From Calothrix parasitica NIES-267 (GTDB taxonomy: Bacteria > Cyanobacteriota > Cyanobacteriia > Cyanobacteriales > Nostocaceae): 64,000 nucleotides of DNA. The translations under genes and the position numbers were made by a program. Where the stretch lies: contig NZ_AP018227.1 of the NCBI RefSeq assembly GCF_002368095.1, positions 3,018,598 to 3,082,597 on the forward strand, written 5' to 3'. Below the pieces are notes generated by a model that did not search any database, was not told where the DNA came from, and saw nothing but the letters and a program-made list of their open reading frames with translations. Shown here in pieces: positions 53,232 through 61,643 of the stretch. Positions within the stretch are counted from its first letter, which is position 1. The number at the start of each line of letters is the position of its first letter.

Positions 53232-53445
53232 GTACGGGATAAGCGAAATACAGATTATCGAATTTGAAGTAATTTTCAAAGTTATTTCAAACAGCTTTTA
53301 AATATATGAGGTGAATGGTTATTTAAATAAGGCTGTATTTCGCCGATAATATAGAAGCAAAAATTCAAATATCTATTTTTCGATTGTACGGGAAAAGCGA
53401 AAGACAGATTATCAAATATGAAGAGTTTTTCAAAGTTGTTTTACC
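53232..53445. repeat. Pair of diverged direct repeats (GTACGGGA...CAAAGTT)
   Basis: GTACGGGATAAGCGAAATAC at 53232 and GTACGGGAAAAGCGAAAGAC at 53387 each continue with AGATTATC.AAT.TGAAG and TTTCAAAGTT over about 58 bp. The period is 155 bp. They are in direct orientation. Confidence 0.75.
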
Positions 53446-53504
53446 AGCGATTCTATATATAAGTAAGTCAATAAAAATATAGGCTTTAGTATTTAAGGTT
53501 TTAA

Positions 53505-53592
53505 CAAGCCATTTTTATAGCCTGTCTCTACGCAATCGAATCAAGCGCAGCGGTAGTTCAATTCGCTGCTCCAAGGAGTTAATTCCCGCTAT
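53505..53592. repeat. GAATTGAACT-family palindrome, half copy 3
   Basis: Only one arm is clear (AGCGCAGCGGTAGTTCAATTC, 53545-53564, and the flank GCTGCTCCAAGGAGTTAATT). The other arm is reduced to AAGCC.TTTTTATAGCCTG. As in copy 1, an ISL3-type terminus lies next to it. Confidence 0.65.
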
Positions 53593-53626
53593 ATTCCTTT
53601 CAATTGACTTATTCAAATGCTTTTTT

Positions 53627-53649
53627 GGCATACTAAGTACTAAAGAGCC
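53627..53649. repeat. Solitary ISL3-type terminal inverted repeat
   Basis: The 23 bp GGCATACTAAGTACTAAAGA... match the right end of the ISL3 element at 17497-17519 in 20 positions. No partner end or target duplication was found, so the element has largely decayed. Confidence 0.7.
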
Positions 53650-53748
53650 AAACCTTTTAATCTGTAAGATTTTGGATTACTCTACGAGAAAGCTAACGCT
53701 TACACTTTGTTTAACCCAACCAATTCCTAATTCCCAATTCCCAATTCC

Positions 53749-54300
53749 CTATCCCTTCAAATAAGGACGAGCCAACATAAAACTCGAAATCGATTTAGAA
53801 TCAACTGGTTCCCCTTCTAAAATCGCTTTTTCTAACTCTTCTGGGGTGAAAAATAAAACTTCTATATCTTCATCTTCATCCAAGTTTGGCGGTTCTGCCA
53901 ATTTTTCTAAATCTTCAGCTAGATATGCGTAAATAATCTCGTCGGAATACCCTGGTGCTAAAGCAAATTTTCCTAAATTCTGCCATTTTCCAGCACTGTA
54001 ACCCGTTTCTTCCTGTATTTCTCGCTGAATTGTTTCAAAGGGAGTTTCGTTTGCTTCTATTGTACCTGCTGGAAATTCTAACAGTCTTCCACTAACTGCA
54101 AACCGATATTGACGTAAAAGAATTAATTTTCCTTCTGGTGTTACGGGTACCGCTAAAGCTCCACCAGGATGACGAATGCATTCCCAATCCCCTTCCGACT
54201 TGTTTGGTAAACGAAAGCGATTTACTTCAAAATTAAATTTTCTTCCTTCGTAAAACAAACGCTGCTTTAATAGCTGCGGTAATTCTCTACCTAATGCCAT
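53749..54300 (-). CDS. NUDIX hydrolase, ADP-ribose pyrophosphatase-like
   Basis: The 183-residue enzyme has a complete NUDIX box: AGTIEANETPFETIQREIQE followed by ETG (about residues 79-101), matching GX5EX7REUXEEXGU. Upstream residues (HPGGALAVPVTPEGKLILLR) and an alpha-helix pattern fit the ADP-ribose pyrophosphatase subgroup, which splits ADP-ribose into AMP and ribose phosphate. Substrate assignment is inference. It lies 31 bp after folK on the same strand, so the two probably share one transcript. Confidence 0.88.
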   Translation of the reverse strand: MALGRELPQLLKQRLFYEGRKFNFEVNRFRLPNKSEGDWECIRHPGGALAVPVTPEGKLILLRQYRFAVSGRLLEFPAGTIEANETPFETIQREIQEETGYSAGKWQNLGKFALAPGYSDEIIYAYLAEDLEKLAEPPNLDEDEDIEVLFFTPEELEKAILEGEPVDSKSISSFMLARPYLKG

Positions 54301-54331
54301 AGTAATCGTTCGATTCTACTTGAATTTATTA

Positions 54332-54817
54332 TTAGTTATCTGTTAATAAACATACACCCGAACAGTCTACCTCTTTGACTAGTTCTTTAATCGCACGTCT
54401 ACTAATTGGTTCTACCCAATCTGGAACAATTTCTGCTAAAGGTACCATTACAAAAGCTCTTTCGAGCATTCTCGGATGGGGAACTTGTAAAGTCGGACTA
54501 TCTAATATTAAGTCATCGTATAATAACAAATCTAAATCTAAAGTCCGCGCTCCCCAACGTTCTTTGCGTTCTCGTCCAAATTTATTTTCTGTTTCTAATA
54601 AAATTTTTAGCAGTTCAAAGGGTTCTATATCTACCAAACAGTTAACGCAGCCATTTAAATAATCTGGTTGTGGTGGTCCAACAGCTTTGGTTCTATACCA
54701 GCTAGAAATATTTTTATATGTAATACCCGGTACTTTATGTAGAGTTTTTACAGCTGCTTCTAAAATTGTCAGTGAATCCCCTATATTACTACCTAGGGCG
54801 ATAACGCTATCATGCAA
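54332..54817 (-). CDS. folK: 2-amino-4-hydroxy-6-hydroxymethyldihydropteridine pyrophosphokinase
   Basis: The 161-residue cytosolic enzyme has the HPPK signature. It starts SVIALGSNIGDSLTILEAAV, has NKFGRERKERWGARTLDLDL (Arg, two Asp for Mg2+ and ATP) and ends with the PHPRMLERAFVMVPLAE motif. It transfers pyrophosphate from ATP to the pterin in folate synthesis. Length is normal. The NUDIX gene follows on the same strand. Confidence 0.96.
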   Translation of the reverse strand: MHDSVIALGSNIGDSLTILEAAVKTLHKVPGITYKNISSWYRTKAVGPPQPDYLNGCVNCLVDIEPFELLKILLETENKFGRERKERWGARTLDLDLLLYDDLILDSPTLQVPHPRMLERAFVMVPLAEIVPDWVEPISRRAIKELVKEVDCSGVCLLTDN

Positions 54818-55040
54818 CTTAATATCTCTCCCAAATACAGATTATTGCCAAAACCTATGATAAATTAGTTGATATTACCTGGAAAAATGTATTATCGGAT
54901 ACATGTAATCTGAAGTAAATATAAAGAAAAGCTTTCGGACTGGATGAATCTATTTAAGAATTTATAGGATATTATACTAACACGAATATGGGGCAACAAT
55001 TAGGAACGCTTTTCGTGGTGGTCGGGCTGCAATTAGTCGA

Positions 55041-55047
55041 AGGGAGG
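55041..55047 (+). promoter_or_regulatory. Strong Shine-Dalgarno site deciding the GTG start of the PBP
   Basis: AGGGAGG lies seven bases before GTG at 55055. No ATG is near, and the encoded MAKFTSWFRQR is a plausible start. Most other genes of the window lack so clear a site. Confidence 0.75.
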
Positions 55048-55054
55048 AACTAAC

Positions 55055-57739
55055 GTGGCGAAGTTTACCTCTTGGTTCAGACAAAGAGCAAATAGCTTGA
55101 GTAATGGACTCAAGAATAAGTCGGTTTTAAAATCCGATGAGCTTGGTAAGGACTCGGAAAAAGTTACGCAGGAAACGCTTCCAAATGAGTTGGTGGGAGC
55201 GATGAAAGAGAAGGATGATTCGCAAGATTCGCAGTTTATTGCGAGAAAATTATCGCCTCCTCCTCACTGGGTTGAGATACAGCGCGATTCGGAGTCTACT
55301 GAAGATGAAAAATCACCACCAAATACTTTCAAGGGAAAAGCGAAGCTATTTTTAGGTAATACCAAGCAATTCTTTGGTGAAGCGAAAAAAGTTTCTAACA
55401 AGGTGCTTGATAAACTTCCCGGTAAGGGTAAACCGCTTTACCGTCGCTACTGGTTCCTGACTACTTTAGGTGTCAGCAGTGGCGTAATGGCTGTTAGTTA
55501 TGGCGTGTGGACGATAGATAAAACTTTACCTTCTCGCGACCAGTTAACAGCTGCTTCGAGGGAAAATACCCTGACGATTAAAGCTGGTAACGGTGCGATT
55601 TTGTATCAGCAGGGAGAAGCTACCAGGGAAAAGCTGAAGATAAATCAAATTCCCGATAATTTACAAAAAGCTTTTATTGCTTCTGAAGACAGAAGATTTA
55701 GACAACACAGTGGAATTGACCCTAAAGGTATTTTGCGGGCCGCTACTAGTAACTTGCGATCGCAAGATGTAGTGCAAGGTGGAAGTACCATCACCCAACA
55801 GTTAGCGCGGATTCTGTTTTTGAATAGAAATAAAACGGTAAATCGCAAACTGCAAGAAGTTCGTTTGGCTCAAAAGTTAGAGGAAGAGTTAAGTAAAGAT
55901 GAGATTTTAGAGCGGTATTTAAATTTAGTATATTTAGGCTCTGGGGCTTATGGTGTAGCTGATGCGGCTTGGGTTTATTTTTCTAAGCCAGTTGGTGATT
56001 TAACTTTGAGCGAAACGGCGACAATTGCTGGTTTAGCACCCGCTCCTAATGTGTTCTCACCTGCGGAAAATCCAGATACTGCCAAACAGCGGCGCAATCT
56101 AGTATTGCAGCGAATGTTAGAAGATGGGTTTATTACAGCGGCTGAAAAGCAGAAAGCTATTTCTGAACCTTTAACGGTTAAAACTAGTTTACCTAAAAGA
56201 CTTAATATACAAGCGCCGTATTTTATTTCTTATATTCAAAAACAACTACCTAAATATGTCGAAAAAGATGTATTGGAAGCAGGAGGATTGGTAGTCGAAA
56301 CTACTTTAAATCCTGATTGGCAGAAAAAAGCAGAAGCAGCAGTAGATAAAACCTTACGGAACCAAGGACGTTGGCAGCGATTTAGACAAGCTGCAATGGT
56401 TTCTATAGACCCGCGCAACGGCGAAATTAAAGCAATGGTTGGCGGTAAAGACTTTGGTAAAAACAAGTTTAATCGCGTCACCCAAGCCCAAAGACAACCG
56501 GGTTCTACATTTAAAGGATTTGTTTACGCAGCAGCAGTCGCAGCCGGAAAAAACCCCCTCAACGGTTATTTAGATGCACCAATAGTAGTTGATGGTTACG
56601 AACCGAAAAACTACGATGAAGGTTTCCGGGGCTGGATAAACATGAGAGACGCTCTTACCAGGTCAGTTAATATTGTCGCGGTAAGAATATTGATGCAGAT
56701 AGGATACAAGCCGACCATCGACTTAGCTAAGAAGATGGGGATTGAGTCGGAAATGAAGCCAGTAATTTCTATGGCTTTGGGTTCCAATGAAGTTAACTTA
56801 TTGGAAATGACCAGCGCTTACGGTACCTTTGCCAATAAAGGAAAGCATATAAAACCTCATGGTATTACCCGCGTTCTGAGTCGTAACGGTGAAGTGGTTT
56901 GGTCGGCAGATTTTAAAGAAGAACAAGCATTAGATGCTGATAGTTCGGCGATTACAACTTGGATGTTGCGAAACGTAGTTACTTCTGGAACTGCTACCCG
57001 CGCTCAAATCGGTCGTCCCGCAGCAGGTAAAACAGGAACCACCGACGAAGCCAGGGATTTATGGTTTATTGGTTTTATTCCTCAATTGGTAACAGGTGTG
57101 TGGTTGGGTAACGATAACAATAAACCCACCAATGGTGATAGTACCACCGCTGCTTATACCTGGCGACAGTTCATGAAAGAAGCTACTAAAGGAATGCCGG
57201 TAGAGAAGTTTCCCAAACGACCCAAGTTAAAAGGAAGAAAAGCAACCATAAAAGCACAGCCAATCAAACCCAAAAGATTTATCACCAAAGCCATACCTAA
57301 GAAAGGCAGCGACTCCGACGACGATAACGAAACCACTAGTAATTCTTCACGACGTAGAAGAAGCAGAAGAAGAACTACTAATAGTTCTACAAGCGGTAGT
57401 AATCGTCGCACTAGGACTAGGAGAACTCGTCGTAGAAGAACCACGACTAGAACCCAGCCAAAATCAACTACCAGGACGCGTCGTCGCAGTAACGTAAATT
57501 CGGGTTCATCTAGAAGAAAATCAACTCCATCTCGCAGCCAAAGACGGAGAAGAACTACTAAACCAGCTTCTACAACAAGAAACAGACGCTCATCACCACC
57601 AGTAAGGAAAAAGCGTTCCGCTCCCGTAAGGAGAAAACGGTCAGTAGCTCCTAAACCCAAGAAACGCACTGCACCAGCAAAGAAAGCAGCACCAAGTTCT
57701 AGTGGTTCATGGCGCGATAGACTCAAGCCAGCGAATTAG
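55055..57739 (+). CDS. Class A penicillin-binding protein with a very basic C-terminal tail
   Basis: The 894-residue protein has a cytoplasmic head of about 125 residues and one membrane helix (YWFLTTLGVSSGVMAVSYGV). A glycosyltransferase-51 domain follows (EDRRFRQHSGIDPKG; QGGSTITQQLARILFL). The transpeptidase has Ser-x-x-Lys in PGSTFKGF, Ser-x-Asn in SVN and KTGTT. It polymerises and cross-links peptidoglycan. The last 150 residues are almost only Arg, Lys, Ser, Thr and Pro, with runs such as RRRRSRRRTTNSS, and would lie in the periplasm. The start is GTG, supported by an ideal AAGGGAGG ribosome site eight bases ahead. Confidence 0.95.
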   Translation: MAKFTSWFRQRANSLSNGLKNKSVLKSDELGKDSEKVTQETLPNELVGAMKEKDDSQDSQFIARKLSPPPHWVEIQRDSESTEDEKSPPNTFKGKAKLFLGNTKQFFGEAKKVSNKVLDKLPGKGKPLYRRYWFLTTLGVSSGVMAVSYGVWTIDKTLPSRDQLTAASRENTLTIKAGNGAILYQQGEATREKLKINQIPDNLQKAFIASEDRRFRQHSGIDPKGILRAATSNLRSQDVVQGGSTITQQLARILFLNRNKTVNRKLQEVRLAQKLEEELSKDEILERYLNLVYLGSGAYGVADAAWVYFSKPVGDLTLSETATIAGLAPAPNVFSPAENPDTAKQRRNLVLQRMLEDGFITAAEKQKAISEPLTVKTSLPKRLNIQAPYFISYIQKQLPKYVEKDVLEAGGLVVETTLNPDWQKKAEAAVDKTLRNQGRWQRFRQAAMVSIDPRNGEIKAMVGGKDFGKNKFNRVTQAQRQPGSTFKGFVYAAAVAAGKNPLNGYLDAPIVVDGYEPKNYDEGFRGWINMRDALTRSVNIVAVRILMQIGYKPTIDLAKKMGIESEMKPVISMALGSNEVNLLEMTSAYGTFANKGKHIKPHGITRVLSRNGEVVWSADFKEEQALDADSSAITTWMLRNVVTSGTATRAQIGRPAAGKTGTTDEARDLWFIGFIPQLVTGVWLGNDNNKPTNGDSTTAAYTWRQFMKEATKGMPVEKFPKRPKLKGRKATIKAQPIKPKRFITKAIPKKGSDSDDDNETTSNSSRRRRSRRRTTNSSTSGSNRRTRTRRTRRRRTTTRTQPKSTTRTRRRSNVNSGSSRRKSTPSRSQRRRRTTKPASTTRNRRSSPPVRKKRSAPVRRKRSVAPKPKKRTAPAKKAAPSSSGSWRDRLKPAN

Positions 57740-57999
<260 letters not shown>

Positions 58000-58221
58000 A
58001 TGTCTTTATTAATGCAAGCAGCCGCTCAAGCGGGGAATGAGGGTTTTCAATTTCCTTTAGCTTTTACTTTGGTTTACGTAGTTGGTTTTATTGCTGCTGT
58101 TAGTATCGGTTCGATTGCTTGGTACAATTCTAAGCGTCCTGCTGGTTGGGAAAGTAAAAAGCGTCCTGATTTCGTACCTGAAGTTGAAAAGGAAGAGAAT
58201 CCCGGTATTGGTGGCAAATAG
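58000..58221 (+). CDS. psb35: Photosystem II assembly protein Psb35-like
   Basis: The 73-residue protein has one membrane helix (FPLAFTLVYVVGFIAAVSIGSIAW) and a polar, basic-then-acidic tail (NSKRPAGWESKKRPDFVPEV). This matches Psb35 (ssl2148-type), a small thylakoid protein linked to CP47 assembly and stability; the match is from memory. A GGGAG ribosome site precedes the ATG. It is a single gene with convergent PEP-CTERM gene downstream. Only small-protein resemblance supports the name, so some doubt remains. Confidence 0.75.
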   Translation: MSLLMQAAAQAGNEGFQFPLAFTLVYVVGFIAAVSIGSIAWYNSKRPAGWESKKRPDFVPEVEKEENPGIGGK

Positions 58222-58244
58222 TTTAAGTTATTAACTTATTTAAT

Positions 58245-58285
58245 TCAAAATAAAAAATAAGCCGGAGAGTTACCCCTCCGACTTA
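58245..58285 (-). terminator. Terminator between the psb35-like and PEP-CTERM genes
   Basis: A 10-bp stem TAAGTCGGAG/CTCCGGCTTA with one mismatch and an 8-base loop is followed, on the minus strand, by TTATTTTTTATTTT. It lies 55 bp after the PEP-CTERM stop codon. In the other direction the T-run is weak. Confidence 0.6.
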
Positions 58286-58339
58286 ATTTCGTTTGTTCGC
58301 TCCGTTTAATGTTGCCAGAACAATCTAAAATCTAAAATA

Positions 58340-59071
58340 CTAAGCAGCGGTTTTCTGTTTGATTTTCTTAGTTGTACGCTTACGACGAGTTGCGACTAAT
58401 CCACCTCCTACAATACCTAGACCGAATATTGTAGTTGGTTCTGGAACTGATGCTGATACAAGGTTAGTATTTGATAGAGAAACTGATGTTGTTGTAAGGC
58501 TTATTTCTCCACCTTCACTGAAAGCTAAATTTAATAAACCTGTTACTTGTGTTGTATCTAAACCAATATCGCTTGATTCCAAAAAACTAGATACTAATGG
58601 AGTTAATTGGTTTGCATAAGTGAAAAATTCTTCTCCAGTAAATGCACGTGTAAAATCTGGTGGTGGGAAATCACCATCCCCAATATAATTAGAATCTTCA
58701 TCCGCTAATACGCTTGGTAAAATAGCTTGATATTTATTCGGTACAAAAGCTTGATTGACTGCAATAAATGGATTTGGATTTGCTTTTACATCACTCAACT
58801 CTAAACTTTCACTAAACCCAAAAGCTCCAACAGTTGAATTGAAATCAATTAACTTATAGCTGAATAAACCAGAATCAAGCTCCGTTTTGGTAAAAGAAAA
58901 ATCTCCAGTGACCAACTCACTATCTAAATTATTAGAAGTGATGCTAAATTCCGAAGTATAAGACATTGTTGCAGCTTGGACCGAATTTGCCATTATTGTT
59001 CCGCTAACAGCAACACTCGCAACTGTACTAGCTCCCAACAACGCTGCTTTTTGAAAGATATTTGAAAACAT
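58340..59071 (-). CDS. PEP-CTERM sorting-domain exported protein
   Basis: The protein of 243 residues has a signal peptide (LLGASTVASVAVSGTIMANS, cleavage near VQA). A Ser/Thr-rich beta body with FTGEEFFTYANQL follows. A C-terminal PEP-CTERM-type anchor ends it: SVPEPTTIFGLGIVGGGLVA then RRKRTTKK. Such proteins are sorted by exosortase in strains making exopolysaccharide; cyanobacteria have their own set. The ATG at 59071, with AGGA ten bases upstream, is preferred to the GTG at 59131. The role of the body is unknown. Confidence 0.85.
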   Translation of the reverse strand: MFSNIFQKAALLGASTVASVAVSGTIMANSVQAATMSYTSEFSITSNNLDSELVTGDFSFTKTELDSGLFSYKLIDFNSTVGAFGFSESLELSDVKANPNPFIAVNQAFVPNKYQAILPSVLADEDSNYIGDGDFPPPDFTRAFTGEEFFTYANQLTPLVSSFLESSDIGLDTTQVTGLLNLAFSEGGEISLTTTSVSLSNTNLVSASVPEPTTIFGLGIVGGGLVATRRKRTTKKIKQKTAA

Positions 59072-59556
59072 ATTAGCTATTCCTAAAAAACTTTTATCTA
59101 AATAGTTATTAAACTCTTTGCAGCCTAACACCAGTACTTTGTAAGTTTCCAGAGGTATCTTTAGTTCTTTATCAAAGAAACAATTTTTTCTTTATATATT
59201 AGTGGTTTTACTTATTCTTATTTAGGAAAGATAGATTAACTTTGACAAAATAAATTAGGATTACTATGGATTAAATAATGTAAAGCTACCAATTTTTAGT
59301 TCGTAATAAGCGGCTTTACAGCTAATTTAAGGATTAAAGTTTTCACTATTAGGACTTACGAGAAAGTAATGTAATTCTGTCATTAGCAGCGATATCGACG
59401 TAATTGCCAAAATGCTGGGAGGTCAGCAGCTAAGCCGAACGCGCTCGTGCTTCGCTACACTCCGTTTTGCTCGCAATGACAAACTTGCTCTGTGTAAGCC
59501 TTGACCTTACATCTTAAATTCTTTACGCTGTTTTGCTTCCAATAGAGATTAATTCG
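59072..59556. other. Divergent spacer with palindromic repeat
   Basis: A 485-bp region between the PEP-CTERM gene and the glycosyltransferase. It holds a TCATTGCGAG-family unit (59380-59479) framed by AGGACTTACG and TGTAAGCCTT (59351-59360, 59493-59502), which match weakly as inverted ends. No gene is seen. Confidence 0.65.
59380..59479. repeat. TCATTGCGAG-family palindromic repeat, copy 4
   Basis: TCATTAGCAG at the left and CTCGCAATGA at the right are inverted copies of the family ends. The core contains GAACGCGCTCGTGCTTCGCT, similar in style to copy 1. Confidence 0.65.
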
Positions 59557-60798
59557 ATGAATTCTGATGAAACTTACACGCTAGCCTTTATTTTCACAAA
59601 TTTCCCTCCAGAGGTCAGCGGTTCAGCCCAATACAATTGGGAGCGAGTTCTATGGTTGGCTGAGCAAGGAATGTATCGTGTTGTTGTACTAGCACCAGAC
59701 AGTCAAAATACAGCTTCTTTACCCTCAGTACCCTCACACCTGAGTGAAAAGCTAATTATTGAAAGTTATTCTTCAAAACCTTGGCTTCCTTATAAGATAC
59801 ATTATGTTCCTACCGTTGGGGCGGTAAGGCAAATTGATAAGAGGTTAGCCTATTATAAGCCAGACTTGATTACCCTAGTTGATGTGGAGCGAGCTTTCTT
59901 ATGTGCTTCCTGGCAATTTCCTGGTAAAGCCTACGCAAAACAAAACAAAGTACCGTATCTGACAGAATACCAGACAGATTACTACAATTTTGCGGGAAGT
60001 TATCCTAGTTTTAAATTTTTGCGAAATATATTTATTCGTCCTCTAACAAAATATTTCTATCACCAATTTGATACCACGATAGCGCCTAGTAAACAGATTA
60101 ACAATCATCTCAAAGAAATAGGAATTCAAAATTCTGTTTTTATCTCTTTCTTTGGTATTAATTTATCATTATATAGTCCTAGCCGTAGGAATCGAAACTT
60201 CTTAAATACATGGTTGAGTGCTGATGAAAAAAATAATAAAATTTTACTTTTTTTGGGACGAATAAGTTTAGAAAAACGAATTGACTTATTAATTGAAGCA
60301 TTTGCAAAACTCAAGAACAGAGACAATAATTACTCGCTGATAATTGCTGGTGATGGCCCTAGTCAAGCAGTCAACAAGTTGAAAAGTCTTGCGAAATCAA
60401 TTCCTGACATTCACTTTACAGGGTTTATTCATGGGGAAGCGAAAGCAAATCTATTAGCTTCATGTGATATGTTTTGTAATCCTTCACCTTACGAAACTTT
60501 TGGACGAACAGTTGTAGAAGCAATGGCATCAGGAATTCCCGTTATAACTGTTGATAGCGGTGCAGTTTCTGAATACATGATTAACAATATCAATGGGTAT
60601 CTCTTTGAACCTGATAATATTGAAGAATTCGCAAATACTATTGATGAAGCTTCATCAAATGATAATACGCAAATCATTCAAAAAGCTTTACAAGATGCGA
60701 CTCAACTTTCTAGCGAACAAGGTTCTAAGAAGATTAACGATTACTATCAGCAATTGCTAATTCCAATGAGTTCAGAAAATCCATTAGTACTAATATAG
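59557..60798 (+). CDS. Glycosyltransferase family 4 protein
   Basis: The protein of 413 residues has two Rossmann-like halves of GT-B fold. The N-terminal half begins LAFIFTNFPPEVSGSAQYNW. The C-terminal half has ILLFLGRISLEKRIDLLIEA, then DMFCNPSPYETFGRTVVEAM (the E-x7-E nucleotide-sugar motif) and GIPVITVDSGAVSEYM. This is the GT4 pattern of retaining sugar transfer, as in glycolipid or exopolysaccharide synthesis. It resembles sulfoquinovosyl or mannosyl transferases; the substrate is not certain. The ATG at 59557 is used; the open frame from a TTG at 59533 adds eight residues. Confidence 0.88.
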   Translation: MNSDETYTLAFIFTNFPPEVSGSAQYNWERVLWLAEQGMYRVVVLAPDSQNTASLPSVPSHLSEKLIIESYSSKPWLPYKIHYVPTVGAVRQIDKRLAYYKPDLITLVDVERAFLCASWQFPGKAYAKQNKVPYLTEYQTDYYNFAGSYPSFKFLRNIFIRPLTKYFYHQFDTTIAPSKQINNHLKEIGIQNSVFISFFGINLSLYSPSRRNRNFLNTWLSADEKNNKILLFLGRISLEKRIDLLIEAFAKLKNRDNNYSLIIAGDGPSQAVNKLKSLAKSIPDIHFTGFIHGEAKANLLASCDMFCNPSPYETFGRTVVEAMASGIPVITVDSGAVSEYMINNINGYLFEPDNIEEFANTIDEASSNDNTQIIQKALQDATQLSSEQGSKKINDYYQQLLIPMSSENPLVLI

Positions 60799-61162
60799 TT
60801 AACTCTTTTCACCTAATTAGTATATTTTTGGAGGAAGGAGTAGGAAACAGGGAATAGAAAATAAAGAATAAGAATAAGAATAAAAAGAATAAGAATTGAA
60901 AAAATATAACTCTTAGTTCTTACTCTCGTTCCGCTCTAAGATTTCCTATCGCAATTTCTCTCTCACTCTCTCCCTCCGACCAATAGGTAATCTTTCACCG
61001 GGAAGGGAGTAATTCTTAATTCCTACTCCTATCCCGCTCAAAGATTCAAAAAATGGCTTTGTTGGGTTTAACTATGTGCTTACGGACAAGCTGCGCTAAG
61101 GTTCAACCCAAACTACGTAATAGGAAATCTTTTACCGGGAAGGGAGTAATTCCCCATCTTGT
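60799..61162. repeat. Spacer with tandem and direct repeats
   Basis: It contains an AATAAG tandem tract (60862-60896), a 34-bp direct repeat AATAGG.AATCTTT.ACCGGGAA... (60982-61015 and 61119-61152, three differences) and between them a GTTGGGTTT...AACCCAA hairpin (61061-61114) related to the one before the reverse transcriptase. No gene is seen. Confidence 0.75.
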
Positions 61163-61585
61163 TTAATTATGTATTTCAACCCAATGACGATACATTTTTT
61201 GTATCTGTTTGAGAATCATATTTAAATGACATTGATTTGATTCGCTTTGATCTGATAGTTCTTGTATTTTGGCTAATAATTTTGCTTCTTCAATCGCTAC
61301 TTCACCGTCGCTATAAATCAAACCGCTGATATCTTGAATTAAAGTTTGACATTCTTGGGTACTGGGGGAGCTTCCTAAATATTCTTTGACCCATTCGTAG
61401 CACTGGTCTGGTTTAACGGGAACTAGTTCGTAAAGCCAAGGTTTGATTTCTGGGTCTGTTGCTATATCTTTTTCTTTAGCGATTTGTTGAAGATACTGTC
61501 TTTCTTCGGGCTGAATTCTACCATCAATCCAAGCTGCTGCAATTAAAACTTTTAACAATTTTTTGACATCAGGGTTACGTACCAT
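61163..61585 (-). CDS. TerB-family protein
   Basis: The 140-residue all-helical protein has two related halves, each with an acidic TerB motif: LIAAAWIDGRIQPEERQYLQ (about residues 14-33) and LIYSDGEVAIEEAKLLAK (about 89-106). TerB folds bind metal ions and are linked to tellurite resistance and stress signalling; its real role in cyanobacteria is unknown. No other ter genes are nearby. It lies 59 bp upstream of the end of rsmB, on the same strand, so it is probably the downstream gene of that transcript. Confidence 0.85.
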   Translation of the reverse strand: MVRNPDVKKLLKVLIAAAWIDGRIQPEERQYLQQIAKEKDIATDPEIKPWLYELVPVKPDQCYEWVKEYLGSSPSTQECQTLIQDISGLIYSDGEVAIEEAKLLAKIQELSDQSESNQCHLNMILKQIQKMYRHWVEIHN

Positions 61586-61643
61586 CGGTCACACCTCCTT
61601 TAATAATTTTCCCTTAACGAAATCTTACTTCTGATTTGTTCGT

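Larger units (their letters stand above)
52778..53748. other. 971-bp stretch without intact genes
   Basis: It holds a possible coding relic (52969-53200), two diverged direct repeats (53232-53290 and 53387-53445), a half copy of the GAATTGAACT palindrome (53505-53592), a solitary ISL3-type terminal repeat (53627-53649) and a short STRR (53720-53748). It appears to be a decayed mobile-element site. Confidence 0.65.

Noticed and set aside
53481-53500. Left end partner of the solitary ISL3 repeat (GGCTTTAGTATTTAAGG)
   Set aside because: Two bases are missing against the expected end, and the flanks do not share an 8-bp duplication with 53650-53657.
57154-57726. 190-codon open frame opposite the PBP tail
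   Set aside because: It is Leu/Arg/Val-rich because it mirrors the Arg/Ser-rich tail; no family features and it lies wholly inside the PBP gene.
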